Of a stretch of DNA of 64,000 bases, positions 38,842 to 47,538 are shown piece by piece. The DNA comes from Fusobacterium sp. SYSU M8D902 (GTDB taxonomy: Bacteria > Fusobacteriota > Fusobacteriia > Fusobacteriales > Fusobacteriaceae). The notes beneath the pieces were generated by a model, which was not told where the DNA came from, did not search any database, and saw nothing but the letters and a program-made list of their open reading frames with translations. How positions within the stretch are numbered: the stretch's first letter is position 1; each line of letters starts with the position of its first letter. The position numbers and the translations under genes were made by a program. The stretch covers positions 20,979 through 84,978 of the forward strand of contig NZ_JBEFNA010000005.1 in NCBI RefSeq assembly GCF_040199715.1, in the 5' to 3' direction.

Positions 38842-40383
38842 CTAATTTGATTTAAATTTTACTCCATAAAGTCTATGATGTCCTGCTGCTTTCAGCTTGA
38901 AATTTTCTATATTTTTTTGTAATGCTGCATTTTGTGCTTTATATGCAGTAATATATAGAGGAACATCTTCTTGAACCATTATTTGAACCTCTTTATATAG
39001 CTCTTTTCTCTCTTCTTGATCCACTGAGTTTCTAGCTCTTGTTAATAGATCATCAACTTTTGGATTTGAGTAGAATGATCTGTTTCCTGCTCCTCCGAAA
39101 GTAGAACTATGTAGTAATGGGAATAATCCATAGTCTGCGTCACCAGTTACACTTACCCATCCAAGGATAAACATTTCATGATCTCCTCTTGCAGTACCAT
39201 CTAAGTATGCTCCCCACTCAAGAGTTTCTATTGTCATATCTATTCCTATCTCTTTTAATTGAGCTTGTAATATTACAGCAATATCTCTTCTATCTGGATT
39301 TTCATTGATCCAAATTGTTGTTTTAAATCCATTTGGATATCCAGCTTCTGCTAATAATTGTTTAGCTTTTTCTACATTGTATTCCCAAGCTTTTGCTTCA
39401 TCAGTATGTCCAAATACTTTTGGTCCTATTAATGAATTAGCTTTTGTTCCTGATCCCTTATAAACTGCTGCTATTATATCATCAGCATTGATTGCTGTTG
39501 CTATAGCTTGTCTTACTTTTACATTATCAAATGGTGCTTTTTTAGTATTAAATCCAATATAGTCAATTGATAAAGATGGCTCTTCTAAGAATACAACTGT
39601 ATCATCATTTCTTAATTTATCTTTATCTAATCCTTCGATATCATAAGCTATATCAATCTCACCAGTTTCAATAGCTATTGTTCTATTTGATCCCTCTACG
39701 ATAGGTCTAAATACTACATTTTTTATAGGAGCCTCTCCTAAGAAGTACTCAGGATTTGCTTCTAGAGTTATTCTGTCTCCTGATTGCCATGAAACAAATT
39801 TGTAAGGTCCTGTTCCTACTGGATGTTGTCCATAAGAATCTCCATACTCTTTTACAGCTTTTTCATTCATAATTGCTGCTGTTGGGTGTGATAAGTGGCT
39901 TAATAAAGCTCCAAATGGTTGAGTTGTAGTTACTTTAACAGTGTTGTCATCAATAACTTCTACTCCCTCTACAGTTCCTATTATATGAGAAACTTGAGGT
40001 GATGCTTTCATTCTATCAAGTGAGAATTTAACATCTGATGCTTTTAATTCCTCACCATTGTGGAATTTAACACCTTTTCTTAAATGGAATATAGTTGTCT
40101 TTCCATCTGGTTGTTCCCAAGATTCTGCTAATCCTGGAACTATCTCCATATTATCTCCCTGCTCTACTAATCTATCATAAATTTGTACTGTTACTCTTGA
40201 AGATTGTGCGTCATTTGTTGCATGTGGATCTAATGATTTTGCCTCTGCTCCATCAGATACTACTATTGTATCTTTTACTTTTGCATCTCCACTTGCTGCA
40301 TCTTTACTTCCACCACAAGCTGCAAATAAAAATACTGATAATAGTGTTGCCAATACTAAACGTAACTTCCCTTTCATATTCAT
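38842..40383 (-). CDS. dppA: Peptide ABC transporter substrate-binding lipoprotein (DppA/OppA-like)
   Basis: 513 aa, SBP family 5. The signal peptide ends in lipobox FAAC (C23). The mature part starts with a short Gly/Ser/Asp-rich linker and then DTIVVSDGAEAKSLDPH. Conserved features are GLAESWEQPDGKTTIFHLRKGVKFHNG and PYKFVSWQSGDRITLEANP. It captures peptides at the outer face of the inner membrane and is the first, probably most highly expressed, gene of the importer operon. Substrate range cannot be told from the sequence. Confidence 0.94.
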   Translation of the reverse strand: MNMKGKLRLVLATLLSVFLFAACGGSKDAASGDAKVKDTIVVSDGAEAKSLDPHATNDAQSSRVTVQIYDRLVEQGDNMEIVPGLAESWEQPDGKTTIFHLRKGVKFHNGEELKASDVKFSLDRMKASPQVSHIIGTVEGVEVIDDNTVKVTTTQPFGALLSHLSHPTAAIMNEKAVKEYGDSYGQHPVGTGPYKFVSWQSGDRITLEANPEYFLGEAPIKNVVFRPIVEGSNRTIAIETGEIDIAYDIEGLDKDKLRNDDTVVFLEEPSLSIDYIGFNTKKAPFDNVKVRQAIATAINADDIIAAVYKGSGTKANSLIGPKVFGHTDEAKAWEYNVEKAKQLLAEAGYPNGFKTTIWINENPDRRDIAVILQAQLKEIGIDMTIETLEWGAYLDGTARGDHEMFILGWVSVTGDADYGLFPLLHSSTFGGAGNRSFYSNPKVDDLLTRARNSVDQEERKELYKEVQIMVQEDVPLYITAYKAQNAALQKNIENFKLKAAGHHRLYGVKFKSN

Positions 40384-40751
40384 AGTATTTTCCTCCTAGT
40401 TTTTTTATATTTCAGTTTTTTGAAAAAAATTTTTCAATGAGCATATTTTTTTAGAGTATTATATTAAGATGTGTTTCTTTATAATACTCTTGTTCTCAAA
40501 TTATTATATTTTCTCCAAATAACGAAATACTTTTTTATCTTATACTTAGAAATTTACTACATTATCTAATATTTGTCAAATTAATGATATATATTCATAT
40601 GATTCAAATTATAAATTAAAACTATATTTATTTCTTTTATAATCCTGTTTTGAAAAAAATACCATTTTATTGGTATTAATTTACAAAAATTTTACTATTA
40701 TTTTTTCCTTCTTTCAAAAAATATATGTTTTTTATATATTTTTTCTATTAT
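40384..40751. promoter_or_regulatory. Long AT-rich region upstream of the peptide transporter operon
   Basis: No gene was seen in this stretch. An 11-bp perfect inverted repeat, AGAGTATTATA (40453-40463) and TATAATACTCT (40480-40490), spans a likely promoter of the leftward dppA gene: its left arm carries a TATAAT -10 on the minus strand. A second perfect hairpin, AATACCA (40658-40664) with TGGTATT (40671-40677), has a T-run on the minus strand and could be a backup terminator for rpsO. The remainder is featureless A/T sequence. Confidence 0.5.
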
Positions 40752-40778
40752 AAAAAAAACGAGGTATAAAACCTCGTT
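40752..40778 (-). terminator. Terminator of rpsO
   Basis: AACGAGGT (40758-40765) pairs with ACCTCGTT (40771-40778), with eight T-type residues on the minus strand. Confidence 0.85.
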
Positions 40779-40789
40779 CTCTGCTAAAA

Positions 40790-41053
40790 CTATTTTCTGA
40801 TTCCTAATCTAGCGATTAAGTTTCTGTATCCTTCTAAGTCTTTCTTAGTTAGGTAAGCAAGTAATCTCTTTCTTTGTCCTACCATTTTTAATAATCCTAA
40901 TCTTGAGTGGAAATCTTTTTTGTGAGTTCTTAAGTGATCAGTTAAGTGGTTGATTTTCTCTGTTAATAGAGCGATTTGTACCTCAGTTGATCCTGTATCT
41001 CCTTCAAATTTTCCAAACTCTTTAATGATTTCTGCTTTACTTCTCATAGCCAT
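40790..41053 (-). CDS. rpsO: Ribosomal protein S15
   Basis: 87 aa, the normal S15 length. [38 protein letters not shown] sequence (residues 19-52) includes the rRNA-binding surface, and [16 protein letters not shown] follows. S15 binds 16S rRNA early in 30S assembly. It is monocistronic, with its own promoter (41134-41162), a leader of about 70 nt and a terminator. Confidence 0.98.
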   Translation of the reverse strand: MAMRSKAEIIKEFGKFEGDTGSTEVQIALLTEKINHLTDHLRTHKKDFHSRLGLLKMVGQRKRLLAYLTKKDLEGYRNLIARLGIRK

Positions 41054-41059
41054 TTTGAA

Positions 41060-41125
41060 TTCCTCCTAATTATATATTATCTAAGCTAAGTAATACGAGG
41101 CTAACCGCAAAACTGAGCTTAAATT
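41060..41125 (-). promoter_or_regulatory. Possible autoregulatory leader of rpsO
   Basis: The leader can pair TTTAAGC near its 5' end with GCTTAGA further on, enclosing GCGGTTAGCCTCGT, and its GCCTC could pair with the GGAGG ribosome site. S15 controls its own translation through structured leaders in many bacteria, but the structures are not conserved between groups. Folding here was done by eye. Confidence 0.3.
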
Positions 41126-41133
41126 CCTTTGTA

Positions 41134-41162
41134 ATTATATCACACTTATACCATATTGTAAA
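41134..41162 (-). promoter_or_regulatory. Promoter of rpsO
   Basis: On the minus strand TTTACA (41162-41157) and TATAAT (41139-41134) are 17 bp apart. Confidence 0.7.
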
Positions 41163-41181
41163 GTATCTTTATAAATTTTTA

Positions 41182-43302
41182 TTAATCTTCTATCTCCATA
41201 TTTGAGTTCTCTAATATCTCTACTGTTTCACTCTCTTGCTCTATCTCATCTATGCTCTCACCTTTCATAATAGCTTCAAACTCCTCTCTATTAAGGTGTT
41301 CTCTCTCTAATAATGCCTTGGCTACAGCATCCAATTTATCATAGTATTTAGTAAGTATATCCAAAGTCTCCTTGTACATAGTTTGAACTATTTTAAAGAT
41401 CTCTTCGTCTACCTCTTTACCTGTTACATCACTATAGTATTTTTGTTGGAAATAATCTCCCTCTTTTGTATTATCCAATAAGATCGGTCCAAATTTCTCA
41501 TTCATTCCAAATCTTGTAACAATAGCATGAGCTATAGCTGTAGCTCTTTCAATATCGTTACTTGCTCCAGTTGTAATATCTCCAAATACAATCTGCTCCG
41601 CAGCTCTTCCACCATATAATACTCTCATCTCATCTAAGAACTCATTTTTTGATTTATAACTTCTATCCTCTTCAGGTAAAGCCATTGTATAACCTCCTGC
41701 CATACCTCTAGGAACGATAGATATCTTATGAACTGGATCTGTATTAGGTAGTGCATAGTGCATTACAGCGTGTCCAGCCTCATGATAAGCTGTTATCTTT
41801 CTCTCTTTCTCTATCACTTTTTTAGATTTTCTCTCTGGACCTATACTTACCTTCTCTGAAGCCTCTTCTAAGTCCTCCATAGTGATCTCTTCTCTATTAT
41901 CTCTTGCTGCTAAAATTGCTGCCTCATTTAATAGGTTTGCCAAGTCTGCTCCTACAAATCCTGGTGTCTTTTTAGCTATTGTTCTTAAATTAACATCTTT
42001 AGCTAACTTTTTATCTCTTACATGAACTTTTAATATCGCTTCTCTTCCATCAATATCTGGACTGTCAACAAAAACTTGTCTATCAAATCTTCCTGGTCTC
42101 ATTAGAGCTCTATCCAAAATCTCTGGTCTATTTGTTGCTGCTAAAACTATTATAGTTTCATCAGTACCAAATCCATCCATCTCAACAAGAAGTTGGTTAA
42201 GAGTTTGCTCTCTTTCATCATTTCCTCCACCTTGTCCAGATCCTCTCTTTCTTCCAACTGCATCTATCTCATCTATAAAGATTATACATGGAGCATTTTT
42301 TCTTGCTTTATTGAATAGGTCTCTAACTCTTGAAGCTCCTACCCCTACAAACATCTCAACAAACTCAGATCCTGACATACTGAAGAAAGGAACTTTTGCC
42401 TCTCCAGCCACCGCTTTAGCCAGTAAAGTTTTTCCTGTTCCTGGTGCTCCTAATAACAATACTCCTTTAGGTATTCTTGCACCTATATTTTTGAACTTTT
42501 CAGGCTCTCTTAAAAACTTTACAACCTCTTCTAATTCCACTTTAGCCTCTGTAATTCCTGCAACATCAGCAAAAGTTACTTTAGATACATCTTCTCCATT
42601 CTCTTTAGCTTTTGATTTTCCAACATTGAAAATTTGTGGTCCTCCACCATTTCCTTTTCCCATTTTATTCATCATAAATATCCAGATTCCTATTAATAAT
42701 AGCATAGGGAACCAAGATATTAAAATATTCAATAACAATGGCATCTGTTGAGGTGGAACTGATTTTATTCCAACTCCATTATATTCTATAGTCTCTACTA
42801 GCTTAGGATCTCCTCCCAATCTATCAGTTATCATTCTAGCACTGTACACATTCTTTTCATCAGCTGAATATCCGTATACATAACCCTCTTTTTCATCTAC
42901 TTTTTTAATTTTACCAGATTTTATATTTTGAATAAACTCTGTATATGAAACCTCGTCACTTGGTGTTTTTGCAGTATCTGATAAGATTGAAGGCAGAGAC
43001 ATTACCAATGTTATTATAAATAACAACATTATAAATCCTTTGAAGTTAAACTTTCCACCTAACTGTTTAAATTTATTCTCTTCATCTTTTTCTTTAGGAT
43101 TTTTACTATCTTTATTCTTAGACATTCCCTCTTTAAGTTTATTTCTAAGCTCCTCTTTTCTCTCTTTTACCTCTTCACTCTGTTTTTTCTCTTCGTCTTG
43201 CTCTGAGGCTTTATTTTCATCTTTTTCTTCTAAATTTAACTCTTTTTCCTTCTCGTCTATCTTTTTATCTTCATTCTCATCAAATAAATTTTTATCGTTC
43301 AA
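41182..43302 (-). CDS. ftsH: ATP-dependent zinc metalloprotease FtsH with long charged N-terminus
   Basis: 706 aa. A highly charged Lys/Glu/Asp-rich cytoplasmic segment (residues 1-88) precedes TM1 (about 89-108), unlike most FtsH proteins, which start close to TM1. Then come a periplasmic domain, TM2 (about 190-211), the AAA domain with Walker A GAPGTGKT (285-292), the SRH region NRPEILDRALMRPGRFDR and the zinc motif HEAGH (507-511). It degrades membrane and regulatory proteins at the inner membrane. The start is TTG at 43302, immediately after the tilS stop; the ribosome site AGGAGG lies in the last codons of tilS, so the two are coupled. Confidence 0.95.
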   Translation of the reverse strand: MNDKNLFDENEDKKIDEKEKELNLEEKDENKASEQDEEKKQSEEVKERKEELRNKLKEGMSKNKDSKNPKEKDEENKFKQLGGKFNFKGFIMLLFIITLVMSLPSILSDTAKTPSDEVSYTEFIQNIKSGKIKKVDEKEGYVYGYSADEKNVYSARMITDRLGGDPKLVETIEYNGVGIKSVPPQQMPLLLNILISWFPMLLLIGIWIFMMNKMGKGNGGGPQIFNVGKSKAKENGEDVSKVTFADVAGITEAKVELEEVVKFLREPEKFKNIGARIPKGVLLLGAPGTGKTLLAKAVAGEAKVPFFSMSGSEFVEMFVGVGASRVRDLFNKARKNAPCIIFIDEIDAVGRKRGSGQGGGNDEREQTLNQLLVEMDGFGTDETIIVLAATNRPEILDRALMRPGRFDRQVFVDSPDIDGREAILKVHVRDKKLAKDVNLRTIAKKTPGFVGADLANLLNEAAILAARDNREEITMEDLEEASEKVSIGPERKSKKVIEKERKITAYHEAGHAVMHYALPNTDPVHKISIVPRGMAGGYTMALPEEDRSYKSKNEFLDEMRVLYGGRAAEQIVFGDITTGASNDIERATAIAHAIVTRFGMNEKFGPILLDNTKEGDYFQQKYYSDVTGKEVDEEIFKIVQTMYKETLDILTKYYDKLDAVAKALLEREHLNREEFEAIMKGESIDEIEQESETVEILENSNMEIED

Positions 43303-44628
43303 TTATTTTTTCCTCCTTGCACTTAATTTAACGCAGTACTCTTCTGTCCCCTTATACTTCTCATTTCCTCTTATTCCAGCTATCCAAACTATATCTTTAC
43401 CATATGTTATCAGAGGAATAGAGTCTCTTTTCTCCTTCTCAATCTTCTCATTAATAAAAATATCTTTCAGTTTTTTTTCACCCTTCATTCCTGTTGGAAC
43501 TATCTTATCACCATCTTTTCTTACTCTTACTAAAAGAGTATCCCCTGTTTTTATATTAGTATAATAGACATCTCTATTTTTTTCCTTCACCTTTTCATAA
43601 CTAGCTTCTATGATGTAATCTCCAAACTCTATTACACCTGGTACAGTCAAACTCTTAGCCTCCAAACTCTCTTTAGAAACTCTATTCCCATCTATTCTAA
43701 GTAGATTATACTCCTTCTTTAAGACATACTTCTCACTTAAAATAAGCTCTTGACTTCCACCATTTTTCAAAATACTCTCAATGAGATTGATCTTCTCTCT
43801 ATTTACCTTGATATTGTATCTATAAAGAAATTTACTTAAGATCTTCCCTCTTATCATCTTTGAAAAGTGTAAAATTTCATCAATATTTAATTCCTTACAG
43901 TTAGAAAATCTCTCTATCTCTCTTTCTACAAAATTGTTTGTCTCTCTTATCTCCTCAATCAGAGAAAAAATCTTATCTTTAAATTTCGGATTATATCTCT
44001 GCTCTATAAATGGAATCAGATCCAACCTTATACTATTTCTAGTAAATTCATTTTCTAAATTTGTACTATCTATACAGTAGTCAATCCCATTTTCGTCTAA
44101 ATATCCTAAAATCTCTCTCTTGTAAACTTCAGAAATCGGTCTAATATAGATCCCTCTTTTAGAGTTTATCCCCTCTAAACCAGAAAGTCCTGTTCCTCTT
44201 GACAATCTAAACATAAAAGTCTCTATCTGATCATCTTTATTGTGAGCTAAGGCTATCTTATTCCCACCAATTTTATCCAAGATCTCTTGATAAAATCCAT
44301 ATCTTGCTTCACGTCCAGCTTCCTCCAAAGTCAGCCCCTGTTCCTTTCCCAGTGTTGTTATATCAATCTTTCTAGCGAATACCTCTATGCCCCTTTCTCT
44401 TCCATATTCAATTGAAAAATCCTCATCTCTTTGAGCCTCTTCTCCTCTCAACAGATGATTAATATGGACTAAAACGAAGTCAAATTCAATATACTCTTTT
44501 AATTTTAATAACATCTCTGTCAAAAAAACTGAATCTGGTCCTCCTGAAAAACCTATTACAAGCTTATCTCCATTCTCAATTAATCTCTCTTTTCTATTTT
44601 TCTCTATTATCTTTTTGAACAATCTCAT
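43303..44628 (-). CDS. tilS: tRNA(Ile)-lysidine synthase
   Basis: 441 aa. The PP-loop SGGPDS (residues 28-33) starts the N-terminal ATPase domain, and HINHLLRGEEAQRDE and ALAHNKDDQIETFMFRL are typical TilS motifs. The C-terminal TilS domain follows. The enzyme changes C34 of the minor tRNA(Ile) to lysidine, so it reads AUA, a very frequent codon in this AT-rich genome. It directly abuts ftsH, a pairing seen in many bacteria, and has its own promoter at 44660-44689. Confidence 0.95.
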   Translation of the reverse strand: MRLFKKIIEKNRKERLIENGDKLVIGFSGGPDSVFLTEMLLKLKEYIEFDFVLVHINHLLRGEEAQRDEDFSIEYGRERGIEVFARKIDITTLGKEQGLTLEEAGREARYGFYQEILDKIGGNKIALAHNKDDQIETFMFRLSRGTGLSGLEGINSKRGIYIRPISEVYKREILGYLDENGIDYCIDSTNLENEFTRNSIRLDLIPFIEQRYNPKFKDKIFSLIEEIRETNNFVEREIERFSNCKELNIDEILHFSKMIRGKILSKFLYRYNIKVNREKINLIESILKNGGSQELILSEKYVLKKEYNLLRIDGNRVSKESLEAKSLTVPGVIEFGDYIIEASYEKVKEKNRDVYYTNIKTGDTLLVRVRKDGDKIVPTGMKGEKKLKDIFINEKIEKEKRDSIPLITYGKDIVWIAGIRGNEKYKGTEEYCVKLSARRKK

Positions 44629-44659
44629 AAAACCACTCTTTTATATATCATTTCATAAA

Positions 44660-44689
44660 ATTATAACATATATTAACCTATTTTTCCAA
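44660..44689 (-). promoter_or_regulatory. Promoter of tilS-ftsH
   Basis: On the minus strand TTGGAA (44689-44684) and TATAAT (44665-44660) are 18 bp apart, ahead of the tilS start at 44628. Confidence 0.5.
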
Positions 44690-44707
44690 AGTTTTTTATA
44701 AATAGAG

Positions 44708-46366
44708 TCAAGAATTTTTTACCACTTTGGCTGTTTTATCTCTATAATCAAAGAATATATATATATCTTCAAAAGATTTTGTAAATATGTTATATCTAAA
44801 TCTCTCTAACTCACTATTCTTATGTCCCTCTCTTATACTCTTATAATTTTCCTCTTTTATTAGCTTGTCATAAAGCTCTCCATCCTTCTCACTCTTAAAC
44901 CATTCAGGATAAAAACCTGCCTTACCAAGCATTAAATAATCATATTTTAAGTATTCTAAAAATACATCTTTTTCTGAAAACTCCTTTTCCTCATAAAAAT
45001 TATATAAAAGGGTAAATAGTGCACTCTCTTTATGACTAACCTTTAAATATCCATTTCTATCAAAGTACTCTGCTACCTCTTCATAAAAATCAAAAGCACT
45101 ACTATAATGGGTATCTATAATCCACTGTACACTCTCTTGAAATTTCTCAGAATTATAGTAAAAATCTAAGACTTTTTCAAGATTTTTTAGCTTAATTATC
45201 TCACCAAAGCTTATAAAATCATTTGAAAAAACTTCATAAGGTGGCTTAGAAAAATATTTGTATCCATATTTCTCCCTTTCATCATACATCTTTGTCCCCT
45301 TCAAAAGTTTTAAAAATCCCAACTGTATCATCTCTGGTTTCAATTGATGTACATAGTCAAAAGATTTTTTAAACTTCTCATAAGTATCATAGGGTAGTCC
45401 CGCTATCAAATCTAAATGTAGATGTATATTTCTACTAATTCTTCCTATATTGTGAGCTAATTTTTCTAAATGGTTAATTCTTCCTATGCTCTTCATAGCT
45501 TGAGCATCTATTGTCTGTACCCCTATCTCAAATTGAAAATAACCCCTAGGTACTTTTTCTAAGAAATCCAATGTTTCCTCATCAAAGATATTAGCATTTA
45601 TCTCAAAATGGAATGTTATTCCCTCTCTGTAATTCTCAAGTAGGAATCTCCAAATAGCCATATATTTTTCCTTGCTTAAATTAAAAGTTCTATCTACAAA
45701 CTTTAATAATTTTATAGGTGAGTCAATAAATCTCTTTAAATCCTTCTTGGTTCTCTCAATAGAATAGTATCTCACACTCTTATCAATTGATGACATACAG
45801 TATGAACAGTTAAAAGGACAACCTCTTGAAGATTCATAATAAAATATTTTCGTTCTATCTAGTAGCTCTTCATCATCATAAGGAAATGGTATCACATCTA
45901 AATTATCAATAAGAGTCTCCATTCCATTATATTTTATCTCCTGGTCTTCCCTGTAGACAACTCCTTTTACCTCTTTTATATCCTTTGTAAAAAAGTTTAA
46001 AAGTATCTTCTCTCCTTCACCTGTAAAAATATAATCTATTTCACTATTTTCTTCAATTGTTCTTTCCCATTTATATGAAACTTCTGGACCACCCAATGCT
46101 ATTTTTACATTTGGTAGCACTTTTTTCAGCTCTTTTATCAATGAAAAAACATACTCCTTGTTCCAAATATATGTAGAAAAAATTATCATATCTGGTTGCT
46201 TTTCAAATAAGTCTTTGATTATATTTATCAACTGATTATTAATATTAGTCTCATAAATATCTAATCTAGTATCACAATTCTCCTCCACATATTTTTTTAA
46301 ATACCTAACAGCCACATTCAAATGCACATATTGGCTATTTATTGATGCTAAAACTATTTTTTTCAC
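44708..46366 (-). CDS. B12-binding-domain radical SAM protein (DUF4080 type)
   Basis: 552 aa. The N-terminal 130 residues form a Rossmann-like cobalamin-binding domain (IVLASINSQYVHLNVAVRYL, IIFSTYIWN, ALGGPEVSY). The radical SAM core has its cluster cysteines at C183, C187 and C190 (GCPFNCSYC), followed by TIM-barrel motifs such as FVDRTFNLS and FEIGVQTID. The C-terminal 150 residues match the DUF4080 region. No His of the DxHxxG B12 motif is evident, so cobalamin may bind base-off or not at all. The reaction is unknown. It follows mltG by 10 bp. Confidence 0.85.
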   Translation of the reverse strand: MKKIVLASINSQYVHLNVAVRYLKKYVEENCDTRLDIYETNINNQLINIIKDLFEKQPDMIIFSTYIWNKEYVFSLIKELKKVLPNVKIALGGPEVSYKWERTIEENSEIDYIFTGEGEKILLNFFTKDIKEVKGVVYREDQEIKYNGMETLIDNLDVIPFPYDDEELLDRTKIFYYESSRGCPFNCSYCMSSIDKSVRYYSIERTKKDLKRFIDSPIKLLKFVDRTFNLSKEKYMAIWRFLLENYREGITFHFEINANIFDEETLDFLEKVPRGYFQFEIGVQTIDAQAMKSIGRINHLEKLAHNIGRISRNIHLHLDLIAGLPYDTYEKFKKSFDYVHQLKPEMIQLGFLKLLKGTKMYDEREKYGYKYFSKPPYEVFSNDFISFGEIIKLKNLEKVLDFYYNSEKFQESVQWIIDTHYSSAFDFYEEVAEYFDRNGYLKVSHKESALFTLLYNFYEEKEFSEKDVFLEYLKYDYLMLGKAGFYPEWFKSEKDGELYDKLIKEENYKSIREGHKNSELERFRYNIFTKSFEDIYIFFDYRDKTAKVVKNS

Positions 46367-46376
46367 TCTTTACTCC

Positions 46377-47333
46377 TTAATTTTTATTTTTCCTTTGAAA
46401 TTCTAAATGCTCTTTATATGTTTTACTAAAATAATGACTACCATCTCCAGTTGCAACAAAAAATAGATAATCTGTTTGAGCTGGATTGTAAGCTGCCTCT
46501 AAAGAATCTACTGCTGGATTAGATATAGGTGCAGGTGGTAATCCTTTATATTTATAAGTATTGTATGGAGAATCTACTTTTAAATCTTTATAGTATATTC
46601 TCTTCTTACTATAATCATATACATAGTTAACTGTAGCATCTGATGAGAGAGTCATTCCCTTTTTTATTCTATTATAAAATACTGATGCCATTATTGGCTT
46701 TTCACTTTTAACTAAAGCTTCTCTTTCTAATATAGAGGCCATTATCAACTTTTGATAAAACTCATCCTTATCTGGATATTTTTCACTTGGAAATTTCTTT
46801 AAAAACTCTTTTAACATGGTATTTATAAGTGTTCTTTCATCAAAATTCTCTGGTAAAAAATATGTTTCTGGATATAGGTACCCTTCAAAATTCCCCTCTG
46901 GTGTTGGATAAGGAAACTCTTTACTAGCCTCTTTCAACTCTCTGTAAAATTCATCTCTGTCTATCTGCTTATTCTCTTCTAAATATGCTACGATCTGCTT
47001 TATACTAAACCCCTCTGGAATCGTTATTTTTACAATTCTTCCCTTTCCAGATTCTAATATATCTATTATTTCTTCTAATGAGTACTCACCCTCAATATGA
47101 TATGTTCCAGCTTTTACTCCTCTTCCATTGTTTCGTAACTTTAAATATACTTTAAATATTAAGCTATCTGATTTTGGTAGCTTGGCTAGAGATCTCATAA
47201 GTGGTTGATTTTTTTCTATATTTAATTCCAAATTATAGTCTGTCTTTCCTTTAATTTGAAAAAATATATATCCACCTAAAATAATAAGTGAAAAGGTTAA
47301 AAATATTATCACACTATATAATTTTTTTTTCAT
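46377..47333 (-). CDS. mltG: Endolytic transglycosylase MltG
   Basis: 318 aa. One N-terminal membrane anchor (about residues 7-27), a LysM-like subdomain, then the YceG-type catalytic region with the active Glu in ILEREALVKSEKPIMASVFYNR (E206 approx.). NTYKYKGLPPAPISNPAVDSLEA near the C-terminus is the most conserved MltG segment. It cuts nascent glycan strands at the periplasmic face and sets chain length. It is first in an operon with the radical SAM gene, with a promoter at 47428-47456. Confidence 0.95.
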   Translation of the reverse strand: MKKKLYSVIIFLTFSLIILGGYIFFQIKGKTDYNLELNIEKNQPLMRSLAKLPKSDSLIFKVYLKLRNNGRGVKAGTYHIEGEYSLEEIIDILESGKGRIVKITIPEGFSIKQIVAYLEENKQIDRDEFYRELKEASKEFPYPTPEGNFEGYLYPETYFLPENFDERTLINTMLKEFLKKFPSEKYPDKDEFYQKLIMASILEREALVKSEKPIMASVFYNRIKKGMTLSSDATVNYVYDYSKKRIYYKDLKVDSPYNTYKYKGLPPAPISNPAVDSLEAAYNPAQTDYLFFVATGDGSHYFSKTYKEHLEFQRKNKN

Positions 47334-47427
47334 CTATTTTTCTCCCTGTATTTATTATCTCTTGATTATTATTTTTTCTTCAATTCATAAATTCTCCTCT
47401 TACCCTTACTAGTGATACTTTATGTCT

Positions 47428-47456
47428 ATTATACTTGATAATATCTTAATTTACAA
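47428..47456 (-). promoter_or_regulatory. Promoter of mltG
   Basis: On the minus strand TTGTAA (47456-47451) and TATAAT (47433-47428) are 17 bp apart. Confidence 0.6.
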
Positions 47457-47487
47457 GTTAACTTCCTTTTATACAAAAACTTTTTAA

Positions 47488-47528
47488 AATAAAAACTACA
47501 CCCTCTATTTTAAAATATTAGGTGTAGT
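47488..47528 (-). terminator. Terminator of argS
   Basis: ACTACACC (47495-47502) pairs with GGTGTAGT (47521-47528), with a T-rich tail on the minus strand. Confidence 0.75.
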
Positions 47529-47538
47529 CTATATATTC

